64,000 nt of DNA from contig CP126199.1 in assembly GCA_030272155.1 (NCBI GenBank), forward strand, positions 4,452,501-4,516,500, read 5' to 3'. The translations under genes and the position numbers were made by a program. This DNA comes from Tetradesmus obliquus. Its lineage: Eukaryota > Chlorophyta > Chlorophyceae > Sphaeropleales > Scenedesmaceae. Position 1 is the first letter of the stretch. The number at the start of each line of letters is the position of its first letter. The notes beneath the pieces were generated by a model, which was not told the origin of the DNA, ran no database searches, and worked only from the letters and a program-made list of their open reading frames with translations. Shown here piece after piece: positions 46,315 to 59,208 of this stretch.

Positions 46315-49050
46315 CTACTGCTGCTTGGGCTTGCTCTCCGCGCCTTCTGCCTGCTGCTGCCGCTGCTGCAGCTGCTGCTGCTCGTTCAGCCACACCTTGT
46401 AGCTCTGCGCCAGTGTGTTGATGCAGGACACCGCAAACATCGTCATCAGCACAAAGATGACCCAGCCCCACACCTCCGCCACTGTGTCCGGTACCTGCGT
46501 GTATGCCCACGCCTGAAACGCCTCCTTGCTCCTGCAGGCAGTAGCAGCAGCCACGTAGACAGCAAAGTCAGAACACCACGATGATCAGTATGCCGATGCG
46601 TGATACAAGCAGCAACAGAATGACAAGCACCAGCACGCCGGGAATAGCAAGGTTGTACAGCTCATTTTTTTGCATGCGCGGGTTTAACATAGCAACCCTT
46701 GGTGCACTTATACTGCAGCAGTCAGCACTGTGCCCGCGCCATGCGTGTGCCATTAAACGTTCACAGCATCATATCTCGCCTTGCACAGCACTGCACCCAC
46801 CTGAAGTTGGCCGAAAAGGTGTCCAGCCGCCGCTGCCACCACCAGCGCGTCTCAGCGCGGTGCTCCGCAGCCTTAGCACTCACACGGACCTGGAACTTAC
46901 TGATCTGGCTGTCCACAAAGCCAGTCAGCAGCACTGCAGGCGCAGGGCTGCCAGGCTTGCTGAGGCCGAATGGCAGAGATGATGGCAGCAGCTTGCTGAG
47001 CAGCGCAAGGATGGCAGTGCGGCTGGCTTGCCTGCAAGGGAACGAGCAGCAGCAGCAGCAGCAGCACAGTGAGAGCGTGCGCGATGCACAGGCAGGGCAA
47101 CCAGCGGCAGGAAACTGCCAGCAGGACAGAACTGCGCCCAACTGGCGCATTTTCCAGCAGCAGCGGAGTGGCGAAACATACTCTCAAGTACAAGCTTTGA
47201 ATCGGCAGTCATCCCATAGCAGGAAAGGCAGCCTCATATGCCAGCCGCACCTGAACAGCGCCACAAAGAACATGGCCTGCCCCGACACCTTGATCACGCC
47301 CTTGCCGATCAGCGTGGCCCCAAAGAACTGCCAGAAGGGCATCAGGAAGGCCCCGCAGCAGATGCCGCACAGGTCAAAGGCTGCATTAGGCCATGATGCC
47401 AGCAGCAGGATACCCATGAAGCCATGCTGCTGGATGATGCGCATCATCCAGGCCTGCATGGCTGCTGCGATATGTGTCATGAACCCCGCCTGCTTGGCTG
47501 CGGGTCGTGGGCAGGACAGTGGCGGCAGCAGAGGCGGCAGCGCCGTGGTGAGTTGCTGCTGCTAGGCCTATGCCCGCGAGTGTCCAACACATGCAAAAGC
47601 TGAATGATTTGTTTACAAACATCAGCAGCATGGCGCATTAGTGGGCGGGCAGCTCCATGCCAGCGTCGTCTGTCCACAATCCGCACACTTTCAGCGCTCA
47701 GCTGTGGACCACGGCCCAGCCGTACCTGTGCTGCTGCTGCTCAGCGTCTCCTGTAGGCCCTCGTACATCTCGTTGCGCCGCCCCGCCGAGGCCGCCTTGT
47801 AGCTGAGGAAGTAAGGCGGCACCTCGCCCACAGCTGTACCGCAGCCCCACAGCATGGCCGTCAATGCAACCTGCAGGCGCATGACAGCAGCAGCATGAAC
47901 ACGACACAGTCGTTTCAATCTGCGCCAAATAAAGCTGCACGCGAGGGAGCGTGAAGCGCTGCACAGCAATACTTAAACAGTTTTGCACATGGACGTTGCG
48001 CCAGCAGCAGACACACTGCAAGTGCTGCGTGGGCGCATGTCAAGGAAACCAACAGGCAGCTGACGTGCCTGCACGCTGCTGCATTGCAAGCCAAGCACAC
48101 CTTTTGGAAGATCTGCCAGTATGTGACGTGGCCTGGCGGCACGTCCCCACAATGGAACGGCTCTGAGCTGTACCACACATCCCCGCGAGTGTTGAAGTCC
48201 ACATGGCCGCATGTCTCAGCAGCCAGGCACACCTGGATGTGTGAAAAGCAGCAGGGACGAGCACACAGGCAGACTAGTGAACCAGGCTGGGCGTCATCTG
48301 CTGTTGGGCAAGAACGCAATGTGATGCTGCAGCATGTAGGATAGACAACCTGGCATAAAGCAGTTCCATCTGCCGCTGCTGCTGCCCTTCCCTTCTTTGC
48401 CTACCAGAAGACGTTTTGCAGCCAAGCGATCAAGCAACTTGGTGCCCATGCTGCGGCATGTGCCCTGCTGCTGCTGCTGCTGCTGCCGCACCTTGAGCAT
48501 GTGTGGGAAGAGAAACAGCAGTCCAGAGTGCATGCCTGTGCCCAGGCCTATGGATGACAGCACACCCAAGCCCAGCCACCATGTGACGTACAGCATCCAC
48601 TCCTGCAAGCAGCAACGCCACAAGGTCAGCATGCTGTGTCCCACCAACTGGTAGGATGTTGCATGGCATTGCTACCATGCTGTGATGGGGGGTTTCCACC
48701 AGCAGCAGCAGCTGCTACTGCTGCTGTCTTACAAGCGTAAGCTGGTGTAGCTGAAGTCAGTTTATTGTGTCCGGCATCCTTTGCCGCATGGAAAAGCTGT
48801 TGCTGTTTGCATGCAAGCACACCTCGATGAGTGCTGTGGTGTCCTCTGAATAGCCCAGGCCTTTTGCGGCGCTGTAGAAAGCCAGCAGCGGCAGCGCCAG
48901 CCCCAGAGTGATGGGGTGCGTGGCTACAAAGTGTGCTGCTGATGCTGTGCCTGAGGCCACGCTGCATGAGAAGTAGTACAGGGTCCGCAGCGGTGACCTT
49001 GCCAGCGTGAGGCTGGCAATATCTGGAGACTCCCACATCCCTGCAGGCAT
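46315..49050 (-). CDS. VMP1: Vacuole membrane protein 1 homologue
   Basis: Seven minus-strand exons: 49050-48823, 48602-48492, 48232-48101, 47870-47726, 47497-47251, 47031-46801 and 46531-46315, about 436 aa, all in phase. VMP1 is an ER multi-spanning phospholipid scramblase needed for autophagosome formation and ER contact-site turnover. Matches in order: SPLRTLYYF; a membrane segment then LGLGVLSSIGLGTGMHSGLLFLFPH; CGDVPPGHVTYWQIFQK; AMLWGCGTAVGEVPPYFLSY; the VTT/DedA core FMGILLLASWPNAAFDLCGI, MPFWQFFGATLIGKGVIK; and C-terminal INTLAQSYKVWL. The length is near human VMP1 (406 aa). The same frame stays open upstream to 49314, so a longer N-terminus is possible; the ATG at 49050 is the simplest choice. 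Confidence 0.93.
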
Positions 49051-49807
49051 CCCTGTGCTGCTGCTGCTGTGGCTGCTGCTGTTAGTGCTGTGCCGTGGTG
49101 CTTGTAGTTGTTGAAAGGTCCTGCAGGCAGCAGGAGATGTAGCGGATGAGGTGAAGATTGGCACGGCTGCCAGACTGCAACTTGCTTCCTTGCTAGCAGC
49201 TTGACAGCAGCTGGTTGGACACCGCGTTGTGATTCGCAGACAGCACCAATGACATGCCAGCATAGCAAGGTGAGCAAGCTGCCCTAGGCATGTGGTCACA
49301 GGCAACTGCCACAACCCACCTCAGCTGCTGCTGACAGCAGATGTGCTGGCGTGGATCAGCCGTTCACCAGCACCAAGTAGATCGATGCTAGCGGTTAACA
49401 TGCAATTCTTGGTGAGTTGCTCCGTGCGATGCAGGCGCGAACTGAGTATGCGCACCCAGAACTGCTGGTAGGGCACGTGAAAGCAAGCTCAGGGCAAATG
49501 AAATCAGCAGTTCACATTCTTGTCAACCACCAAAGTATGCGATACTAAGACAAGATTCCTTTTTGCAGGAGGATGTTCTTTTGCTACAGCAGGTCTTTGG
49601 ATGGCGATTTCGTCGAGCTACTACCATCTCGGAAGCCCAAACAGACCGTTTTCCAATTCGTTTGCAGACAATTGCAATTAACAGCTTTCATCTGCAATGC
49701 AGCCTTCCCAGGTCTGACAGCGACTTTCGTGTGCAAATGTTGAGCTCAACGTTAATCGGAACTAGACGATTGCGGATAGCAGCACAACAGGGACGAGAAG
49801 AACAGAG
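49051..49807. promoter_or_regulatory. Candidate divergent promoter, VMP1 / GTPBP1-like
   Basis: 757 bases between the start codons of head-to-head genes. The part from 49.4 to 49.8 kb is free of CAG/CTG runs. Function is inferred from layout. Confidence 0.4.
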
Positions 49808-52800
49808 ATGTTTGACTTTGATATGCCAGAGCTCGACCTGGGGTCAAGAAGGCGCCAGGCTGAGTGGGTCTCTGTTGACAGCAGCAGGCCATGTCAGAAG
49901 CTGCACAAGCAGAGGTGCGTGGCTAGATCCAAGCCATGTCCGCACATCAGACACAGCTGATGTGTTGTTATCATGCTGTTTCGGCTCTCTTGCCTCGTTT
50001 GCCATGGATTTCTCCATGCCTGGCTGGTTTCTTGCCATGCGCGGCACTGCTGCACTTGCGTTGCAACCCTAGTTCGTGCATGCTGCATCATGTGCTGTGC
50101 AGGCGCAGGCACAGGCAGCGAGAGAAGAAAGCAGCACAAGCAGCAGCGGCAGCGGCAGGGCAACCGGCGAGCAGTGCGGTGGCAGCAGCTCAGCCAATGT
50201 CGGCGGCAACAGCAACGCCTGCGCAAGCAAAGCACAACAAGGAGTACAGGGACTCCAATGTGGTGTGCCTGTCCACTGAAATAGAAAATGGCAATGTGGA
50301 GTACAAGTACTGCCTTTCCGGCTGCATCAGCAACCCCAACAGGCGGCACCAGCTTGTGAGTTGCTCTGCCTGCTTGCCTCACCTTTCCTGCATGCATTGT
50401 GTGCAGCTGCAGCTATGTGTCATGTGACACAGAGCATACGGAGACAGCGCATCAGGGCTACTCTTGCAGCGCATGTTGTTGAAGCATTGCACGCAGCAGC
50501 GTGAACTCATTCATCACAACTCCTGCAAGCAAACGCACACATGACCTGGCTTCTAGCAGAGCGTCACCCTAGACCTGCTTCACAAGGTTGGACCCTGGGC
50601 ACAGTCAGCCATGCACACATATGATCAATGCTTGTGTATGAACGATGGAACATGGCTGGTTTGCCCTGTGCAGGTAACCCAGATGAAGTACAGGCTGTCT
50701 GAGGGCAGCGGGGAATGCTTCTACTACATAGGTGCGCCAGCAGCTGCAGGGCTGTGCATGGTGCTGCTCTGCACGTATGGCTTTCATGTGCCTGCTTGTT
50801 GGCTGGTGTGGTTCACCCAACCTGCCTGACAGGGCAGCTGTGCAGCTGCAGCACCTGGATGTCATGCAGCAGCTCGTTGGCATGTGTTGATGCTTGCTGG
50901 ACATGGTAGTATCTGCCAGCTCCAGCAGCGCTGACTCCTGCCCTCCTGGGTATGTGCATCAGCAGGCAAGGTACTTAACAGTAGTGTGCTAGCTGCCTAG
51001 CTGGCAGCGGTATGCCTTCACCTTGTGTTGTTTGGGCTTGAAAAGCGCTGAACCATCTTGATGCTTTCCAGCTTGACAAAGGACACGTTGCACACCAACT
51101 TGGTGCTTGAACTGACACTGCTCCTCTACTCTGCCGTATTGGTATCATTCTATGACCTCTGGTGTGTTCTGTGGCAGGTGTGGAGGATGACGGCTACCAA
51201 TGGGGCCTTGACAGTAAGGAGCTGGCGGCCTCCATGGGCTTCATCGCCAGCATGGCCGCCAGCCTGGCAACACACATGCATTCACTTTACACATTAGGCC
51301 TCTGAGAAGCCCAAACCTTCCCCTCTCAGCTTCTTGCTGATGCTGGCTGCGCGCAAAAACTGGTGCACATCGTGCTGCGACGCGTTTGGCTGTTTGTTTG
51401 TTTGTGTGTTATGTGCCAGGTGTGGAGGATGACGGTTACCCGCGTGGCCTTGTGACACCTTGACAGCAAGGAGCTGGTAGCCTCCATGGGCATCATCGCC
51501 AGCATGGCGGCCAGCCTGGCAGCCATGCGCACCCCCCCCCCTCATCTTTTGGATTTCACCTACACAAAGCAGAGGTCGCACGTCTTGTTGCGCTGACACT
51601 GCGTGTTTTCCGCCGTATTCTGTACACTCTGTTCTGTGCTTCTTTTGCTAGGCGTGGAGGATGACGGCTACCCCCGCGGCCTAGACAGCAAGGAGCTGGC
51701 GGCCTCCATGGGCATCGTCCCCAGGATGGCAGTCACACGCACCATATCCCAAATATCTTTTTTGGGTCACATACACAAAGCAAACGACGCACATGTTGTT
51801 GATGCGCTGACGCCACGTGTGGTTCTGCCATATTCTGTGCACTCTGTTTCGTGTTTCTGTTATCAGGTGTGGAGGGTGACGGCTACCCACGCGGCCTAGA
51901 CAGCAAGGAGCTGGCGGGCTTCATGGGCATCATCGCCAGCATGGCCGCCACGGGCACCCCCTCTCAAATATCCTTTCTTGGGTCCACATACCGAAAGCAA
52001 ATGGAGCACATGTTGTTGATGCGCTGACACCGCGTGTTTTTCGCCGTGTTCTGTGATCTCTGGTGTTTCTTCTGCCAGGCGTGGAGGATGACGGCTACCC
52101 CCGCGGCCTAGACAGCAAGGAGCTGGCGGCCTCCATGGGCATCATCGCCAGCATGGCCGCCAGCCTGGCAGCCACGGCGCGCCTGGTGGAGTACGTGCGC
52201 GGCGGCTTCGGGCGGCGCGCGGCGCTGATGCACATCAAGGCGGACGCGGAGGAGGGCATGGCGGCAACAGACCTGCGCGTGGCTGGTGAGTGACACCACA
52301 GCTGCCAGACTTGTGGGATTCGCTGATGATTAGGCTGCTGAGGAGGGTGGTGATGGGTCAGGTGCGGAGGAGGGCATGGCGGCTACTGACCTGCGCGTGG
52401 CTGGTGAGGAATACGACAAATGCGACTTCCATGCAATGCCTGATGATTAGGCTGCCAGGGAGGGTGGTGAGGCGTTTGGCAGCGGGGGAGGACATGGCGG
52501 CGACAGACCTGCGCATGGCTAGTGAGAATGTGGCAGGATGGGGTTGAAGCGTCATGCTGCTGCACATCACAGCAATAAGACATATTGGTGGCTGAGAACT
52601 GCAGTGCTGATGCTCGCTGCTGCTGCCCCTGCACCTGCAGTGGCCGGCAGCATGGACAGCGGCAAGAGCACGCTGGTGGCTGTGCTCACGCACGGCAGTG
52701 ACGGCCGGCCGCTGCTGGACAACTGCCGCGGCTCCGCGCGCATGGCTGTGTTCAGGCACAAGCACGAGATCGAGTCGGGCCGCACCAGCAGCATCAGCCA

Positions 52801-55527
52801 GCAGGTGAGAGCGTTGGCTATGGTGGCTGCAGTGGCTGCGCAGCACCAGCAGCATCAGCCAGCAGGTGAGGTGGTGATTCCTGGTTGCAGTGGCAGCGCA
52901 GCACCAGCATGTCTGGCAGTGCAAGCAGCATCAGCCAGCGGGTGGGGCTGTCGGTTGCGCTGGGGCAGCTGTGTGTGTAGCTGTGCGGTGCTTGAAGTGG
53001 CGGCGACGCCACTTGCAGTGTTGCACAGCATATGAACAAGCACCAGCAGCATCAGCCAGCGGCTGTTGAGCAAGGTGGTTGCAGTCGGGAGTGACCCCAT
53101 GCGCTGTACTGCACAGCAAGCGCGGCCCAGCACACTGTACATTTGAGTACAGCTGCATTTGCATGGCTGCCAGTGCTGGGCTTCTACCAGGGAGGCCCAC
53201 CTACCCCGACACATCGCAAACCACAACTGACACGTGTGTTACACGCCACTTGCACTGCTGCAGGTGCTGGGCTATGACGGCGAGGGCCGCGTGCTCAACT
53301 ATGTGGGCGTGTCAGCGCCCACGCCCGCCGACATCACTGGCGCTGCTGCGCGCGTGCTGACCTTCATCGACATGGGCGGCCACGAGAAGTACCTGAAGAC
53401 TGTGCTGTACGGCATGACCTGCACGCTGCCAGGTGCGTGGTTGTCATGTTTATAAAGCACCTGTTTGTTATGATATGAATGCGGCACCTGTTGTTATGTT
53501 ATGATCTTCATAGACCTGGAAAAGACCACATTGTACGCATGACCTGCACCCTGCCAGGTGCGCGGTTCTAGCACCTGTTTTTCGTTGTGCAAGGCGGCAC
53601 CTGTTATGTTATGTTGTGATGTTTGTTATTGTGGAAGGGCGCGCTGTACGGCGTGACCTGCGCGCTGCCAGGTGTGCCCAAGGTTGAGCTGTGCAGCAAG
53701 CACAGAGCACAGCTGCGACATTGTGACAGGTATCCTTGTAGCCGTGTGGGTGTCCGCTGCGGCAGTTTACTGTACTACTGCTATGCCGGCAGGTTCAGTG
53801 CCGTTGGTGCCATTGCCTGAGTGCTTGCCATTGCTATGGCCGCAGATCTGACGTCATCCCACTACTGCACCCAGCCTTTGTCTTGCGCTATGTCTGCTCT
53901 GTTGCCATACTGAGGCTGCCGCATCGCCTTCTGCCTGCATCACACTTGCAGACTATGTGCTGCTGTGTGTTGATGCGCTGTGTGGGGTCACACGCATCAC
54001 CCGCGAGCACCTGGCAGTGGCAGTGGCCCTGGAGGTGCCCACAGCACTCGTCGTCACCAAGGCAGACGCAGTCGACGCGCGGCAGCTGCAGCTGCTGCTG
54101 CAGCAGCTGCGGCAGCTACTTGCCCCGCTGCTGGGCAGCCCTCAGCAGCAGCAGCAGCTGTCAACTAGCCAATCAGCTGAAGCTATGACCGAGACAGCAG
54201 CAGCAACAGCAGCAGAGCCAGCAGGGGCTGGGGATTCAGCAGGCTGTCCTGATGGCGTGCCTGTGGTCCTGACGGAGCCTCAGGCTGCCAGGCTGGCTGA
54301 CACACTGTCTGAGCTGCACAGCTGCACTGCAGCAGCACTTGATGCGAGCTTCCGGCAGGTCACATTTCCAGTGTTCACGGTGTCGTGCGTGTCTGGCGCG
54401 GGGCTGTCGCTGCTGCATGCATTCCTCAGCAGGCTGCAGCCAGTCAGCACCAGCCGGAGCAGCAGGCAGTGCGGCGCAGCTGCAGCGCCTGTTGGTAGCC
54501 ACAGCTCAGGGGTCCAGCCGAGTTGCGCTGCTGGCAGTGCAGCTGCTGTGGAGCCTCAAATGCAGCAGCAGCAGCCAGCGAGCAGCAGCAGTAGGCCCTG
54601 GCAGGAAGCAGCTGCTGCTGGTGGTATCTGTGCTGCAACAGTGGCTGGAGATGTCGGGGACGTGCAGCGGCAGCGGCTGGAGATGGAAGGCAGCAGCAGC
54701 CTGTGGGTGACACAGCAGCTGGCAGCCACTGCAGCTGCAGCAGCTGCGCTGGATGCAGGCAGCAGCAGAGTCGCTGCTGCTGCTGGTGCCAGTGATGGTG
54801 CTGGCTTCGATGCTGACACAGCAGCAGCAGCAGCAGCTGTATCTGACGCTGATGCAGCAGCAGCTGTTGCTGCTGGCCACTTCCAAGTGGTGCACACCTA
54901 TGATGTCGAGGGCGTGGGCTGGGTGGTGTCTGGCATTGCGGTGTCAGGTGAGCGCTGCAAAGGCCATGTGCACTCGCCCAAGCTTGTCTCACTGTGCCAC
55001 CATGAGCAGTTGCAGAATAGATGTGTTGTTTGTCCAGACCGTTGCTGCCACTGTTGCACGACTGACTTGCCAAACCCTAGCCGTTGTGGCTGTTATTTAC
55101 TGCTGCCTGTCTGCTTATATGTATGTTTGGACATGATGGCATCCTAAAAACCCAATCATGGTGCTGCCATTACTGCCTCCATCCTTGCTGCAGGCACCAT
55201 TGAGGTGGGCCAGTCTCTGCTGTGGGGCCCCACCTCAGATGGAGGCTTCAGCCCTGTGCTGGTCTCATGCATCCAGCGCAGCCACGTGCCAGTGAAGCAG
55301 GTGCAGCCAGGCCAGACTGCCACACTGGCACTGCAGCAGGCAGGCCCGGGCACTGTGCCCATCACCAGCAAGCAGGCCCTGCTGTCAGCTGCGGCGGCTG
55401 CGCAGGCGGCGGCTGAAGCTGCAGCAGCGCGCGAGGCTGCGGCTGCTGTAGAGGCGGCTCCGAACTCCATGTACGGCAAGTCGCAGGTGCAGCATAGTCC
55501 TGTGCGTGTCAGCTGTGGTGTGCGGCC

Positions 55528-55575
<48 letters not shown>

Positions 55576-56310
55576 TGATGCAGGGGGTGCCAGCTGCTGC
55601 TTGGATGATGACGCCAGGTTTGACATGCTGGCTGATGACCTGGCAGCTGACCTGGCACTGGATGACGATGATGATGACAATGACAATGACGTTGACGAGG
55701 CTGACATAACATGCAGCGGCAGCGAGTTTGCTTTGGGGAGCTTCGGCTGCCTTGATGACGATGCCGCTGCCAGCAGCAGCATCAGCCACAGTGCCAGTTT
55801 CAGCAGCACAGCTGGCAGCAGCCACAGAGCAGCAGCAGCAGCAGCAGCAGCAGAAGGCAAGCGGATGATGCAGAAGTCTAGGTTTGGAGCAGCAGCAGAC
55901 ACAGCACGCAGCACAAGCCAGCTAGGGCTGCATGTGGCTGCTGGCTTGGGTAGCAGCAGCGGCAGCACCAGCAGCAGCTGCACAAGCCTGGACTTCAGTT
56001 GGGACCTTGGCGCCACTGATGAACCTGCTGTGCACACTGCAGCAGCAACAGCTGCAGCTGCAGGAGCAGAACACAGTGCTGTTGCTGCTCAGAATGCGGC
56101 CGCTTGCAGCAGAGGGTGGCGGGCAGAGCCTTCGCTGGGCAGCAGCAGCTCGCTTGGTGTTGTTGTTGGCCTGCCACAATCAAGGTCTGCTGCAAGCTGC
56201 AGCAGTGTTTCTCTGGGCAGCAGCACGCAGGACACTGCAAGTGTGTCACTGCCTGCTGCTGCAGACGCACCATCTACAGCAGACAAGCGCGGTTGGCCGA
56301 TTCCTGCTGT

Positions 56311-56342
<32 letters not shown>

Positions 56343-57154
56343 GTGGTGTTCCTGGAAGTCAGCGGGCAGCAGGGCCAGGCAGCTGTGCATTAGGCTGCTC
56401 CCCTTCAAGTTGGCGCAGCAAGGGCGCTGTGCTGCTGGGAACAGCTGCTGCCGCAAAGACGTACTGGGAGTTTGAGGCCCAGCTGGTGCTGCTGGGGGGA
56501 CACTGGCCTGCCAGGGGGCTTCTGTCGGGCTGCTGGCCCCCTGAGGAGGGAGCAGCAGCTGCTGGCAGCACCCAGCTGCAGTGTGGGCCAGATGATCATA
56601 AAACAGCAGCAGCAGGTGAGAAGGTGCAGCGGCGGCCTGGGAAGCAGCAGCGTTCCAAGCGGTACGACTATGCGTATGTCATTCACTGCAATAGCATCCG
56701 GCAGATTGCGCGTGTGGTGCACATGCGCGAGCTGCGGGAAGAACAGGAGCAGCAGCAGGAGCAGCAGCAGCTGCAGCAGCAGCAGCGGCCAGCGCAGCTG
56801 CCGCATTCTGCTGGGCTGTCTGCCAGCATCCAGGCAGCAGCAGCATTGCTGCAGGGGCAGCTGCAGTCAGATGGCAGCTCTGGCTGCGGGGCTGAGAGCG
56901 GCAGCAGCAGCGGTGACAGGGCTAGGGCTGCAAGCAGCAGCAGCGGCAGGCATGGCAGGGGCAGGGGCAGGCTAGCGCCGGGTGACCTGGGGACTGTGGT
57001 TGCTGTTCGTTTTAGGTTCACACACCGGCCTGAATGGATGCAGGTTGGAGCACGGATGATTGTACGGGACAGGTCAGACGGGCATGTGGCGGCTGCAGGG
57101 TTTGTGACTGCGCTGCTGGAGCCCCACAAGCAGCAGCAGCAGCAGCAGCAGTAG
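49808..57154 (+). CDS. GTPBP1: GTPBP1/GTPBP2-type translational GTPase
   Basis: Eight exons: 49808-49914, 50103-50355, 50674-50731, 52079-52285, 52641-52804, 53264-53432, 53952-54947 and 55194-57154, about 1304 aa, all in phase. The family is eEF1A-like and works in ribosome rescue and mRNA turnover. Motifs: YKYCLSG and [16 protein letters not shown] (family N-terminal domain); G1 GSMDSGKST (about residue 211); switch segment [17 protein letters not shown]3 [24 protein letters not shown]4 TKAD; G5-like SCVSG; then [29 protein letters not shown] and GQTATLAL (domain II); and C-terminal [22 protein letters not shown]. It is about twice the length of human GTPBP1 (669 aa) because Ala/Ser/Gln-rich inserts follow G5 and domain II. 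Edges of exons 4, 5 and 6 are repeatedly copied in the flanking introns. Confidence 0.94.
51176..51952 (+). repeat. Four copies of GTPBP1-like exon 4 5' edge
   Basis: Stretches at about 51176-51270, 51418-51521, 51651-51732 and 51866-51952 repeat the acceptor and the first 65 to 80 bases of exon 4 (GTGGAGGATGACGGCTAC... to the ASMG codons), with about 215 to 240 bases between copies. The flanking sequence is repeated too (GCGCTGACACxxxGTGT..., CTCTG). The real exon at 52079 is the fifth and only full-length copy. Confidence 0.93.
52363..52530 (+). repeat. Two copies of GTPBP1-like exon 4 3' edge
   Basis: Near 52363-52410 and 52483-52530 the last 35 to 45 bases of exon 4 and its donor recur (GGCATGGCGGC..ACAGACCTGCGC..GGCTGGTGAG). 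The first keeps a GT donor; the second reads GCTAGTGAG. Confidence 0.9.
52841..53066 (+). repeat. Three copies of GTPBP1-like exon 5 3' edge
   Basis: The word AGCAGCATCAGCCAGCAG plus donor, which ends exon 5 at 52804, recurs at about 52841-52870, 52925-52950 and 53041-53066 with decreasing identity (CAGCAGGTGAGG, CAGCGGGTGGGG, CAGCGGCTG). Confidence 0.85.
53533..53674 (+). repeat. Two copies of GTPBP1-like exon 6 3' edge
   Basis: The last 25 to 30 bases of exon 6 with donor (ATGACCTGCACGCTGCCAGG then TG) recur at about 53533-53566 and 53638-53674, the latter including CTGTACGGCGTGACCTGC. The sequence between them is also repeated (CACCTGTT..GTTATG). Confidence 0.87.
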
Positions 57155-59208
57155 CAGCAGCACATGTAGGGTGCTGCACTCTGGACAGCAGCACATGCAG
57201 CAGGAGGTGTAGGCAAGCGAGCCGCTGGCTAGCGCTGTGATATTTAAAGAGAGCGTCGTGCTGATACTGCAGCAGCTGCCGCCTTGTCATGGCAGACCCC
57301 AAGCTGTTATGCAGGCAATTGGCAGGTGGCAGCCGGGCGTGATGATGCATGCGGTAAGGCGCCAGTCGACCTCCAATCTTGTTTGCTGCTTACTGCACTG
57401 TTCATGCTTTATGCCTCGTGTTCTTGTGCAGGAGGTTTGATCATTGTATTGGACTGTGTGTCAAACTTGCAGTGCAGGTACACTATTACTACACTGTGGC
57501 AGCATTATGTGATGTGTATATGTAGTCTTTGCTTGATTTAGGGGCGTTTATTGGAGAAGCATCAGCATGCAGGCTGAACTGCGTATACCTTAGTTTTGGC
57601 TCTTTTACTGGAGCAGTTGATGCTGACTTGGTCGGACTGGGCAGTAAGGTTGGTTGGTGGGTGTACTTTGCAGTGCTGGCAGCCCCTGCTGATGCAGCAG
57701 CGATGACAAGTGTAGAGGTACACAGATGTATGTTCAGAGGCAACTGGAGACTAGTTTTGGACGTCGATGCCATGTTACTGTTACAATGATTTTGGACGTG
57801 CATTGTCTACGCGCATGGTTGAATGACCTACTTGCAGTTCAGACCTGCTTGCTGCCTTGCGCATGCCTTGGATCAGGGTTGCTGCAGATGCGCAGCAGTG
57901 CGCTCAGGCATTGCAGCTGCTGTTTAGTACTCGCTGTGCGCAATCATCCTGCACGCCGAGTGAAGGTGGCTTTGATCAAAGGCTGCTGCAGCTCATCCCC
58001 AACATGGTGCATCATACGTGATGTTCAAACGCCTTCTGGCGTTGTGTGACTAGCTTGTTACGTACAGCATGTTTTTGGGACGAGCAGGTTGGGCATGTGT
58101 ATAGCAGAGTTGCATGCGTGCCTTGCTAGCTTTGCATCAGCATAATGTTTTGCCTTGGTGGTGTCTCTCTAGGCACAGCCAGGTTCAGGCAGATCTTCAG
58201 AGTGAGCTCATCATAGTTATGTCCCTGGTGGGCTGCACAGGACAGGTCCGCTGGTGGTGCATAAGTCGACTTGCACACGTGTTGCGCCGAGGTCAACACT
58301 CTGCTAGCTTCCCTGTCATTGAAATCGTGGTGCTGGACAGCCGTGCTTGCGTGCACAGCCCACTTGGAGCGTCGGGGGACCTTGGGCGGGGGGTCTCCTG
58401 GCCAAGCCTTGCTTGAAGGTGTGCAGCTTTTGCAGCAACAGCTTTGCTTTTTCATGCTAGACTGTCCATCTTTTCATGAGCCACAAGGCAAGGGGCGTTC
58501 GTCCAGGGCTTGTGGCTGGCTGGCCTCGTGCTGCAGATCTGATGTGCTGCTGTCTGTTTTCATCCAACACGCGCCATGGTGTGGTGCTTGTGGTTTTTCG
58601 GGTGCGTGTGCTTCTGCATGTTGAAGCACTGCTAGCACCTGCGGCAGGTGCGTGGTGACGTAGCAGCGCTAGCCTGATCACTATGCCATGATGGCAACCG
58701 CCGCTTTCATGGAGTGATTTTGACAGCAAGGTCTGTACGCGCTGCTAGATGTTTAAAAGCGTATACAACTGAGAATATCGCTTTCAGATGATCATGCAGC
58801 TTGCTTTCTTTGTGAATGTGGGCCAGCAGCACTGGAAGTGCATGTCCAAGGCAAGGTGTCGTAGCCTATGCAGCTACCAGTGGCAGGCTACAAGGTGTTG
58901 AACAACTAATAAATACTTTGTAAAACTAGACTGGCACATCAGTGCGTGCCTGCTCGGGGCAGGGTGAAGCCCTTCACACTGCACAAGCAGCGTCATGGCG
59001 CTTCAGTGCTTACTTGAACATACCGATGACATCACCGCTTCAAAAGAGACCGACAGGCTTGTATGAGCAGTGCAAAGAGAAAAGCGTCCCGCAGCAGTCT
59101 CCAGGCCCTAAACCCACAGCCCACCAATTGCTGCTGTGTGATAGCTCGGTGCTCCGCTCTGCTCTGCCTCTTTTGCGGGAAGGAGGTGTGCGGCACCTTC
59201 GTAGAACC
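57155..59208. other. Interval with no supported gene
   Basis: About 2 kb between the GTPBP1-like stop and the eS8 start. Open frames are short and without motifs. Triplet-repeat density is low. It should include one 3' UTR and the eS8 promoter. Confidence 0.5.

Noticed and set aside
51176-52285. Regular repeats of about 220 bases resembling a CRISPR-like array
   Set aside because: Units encode the start of the downstream exon, spacers are themselves related, and the genome is eukaryotic.
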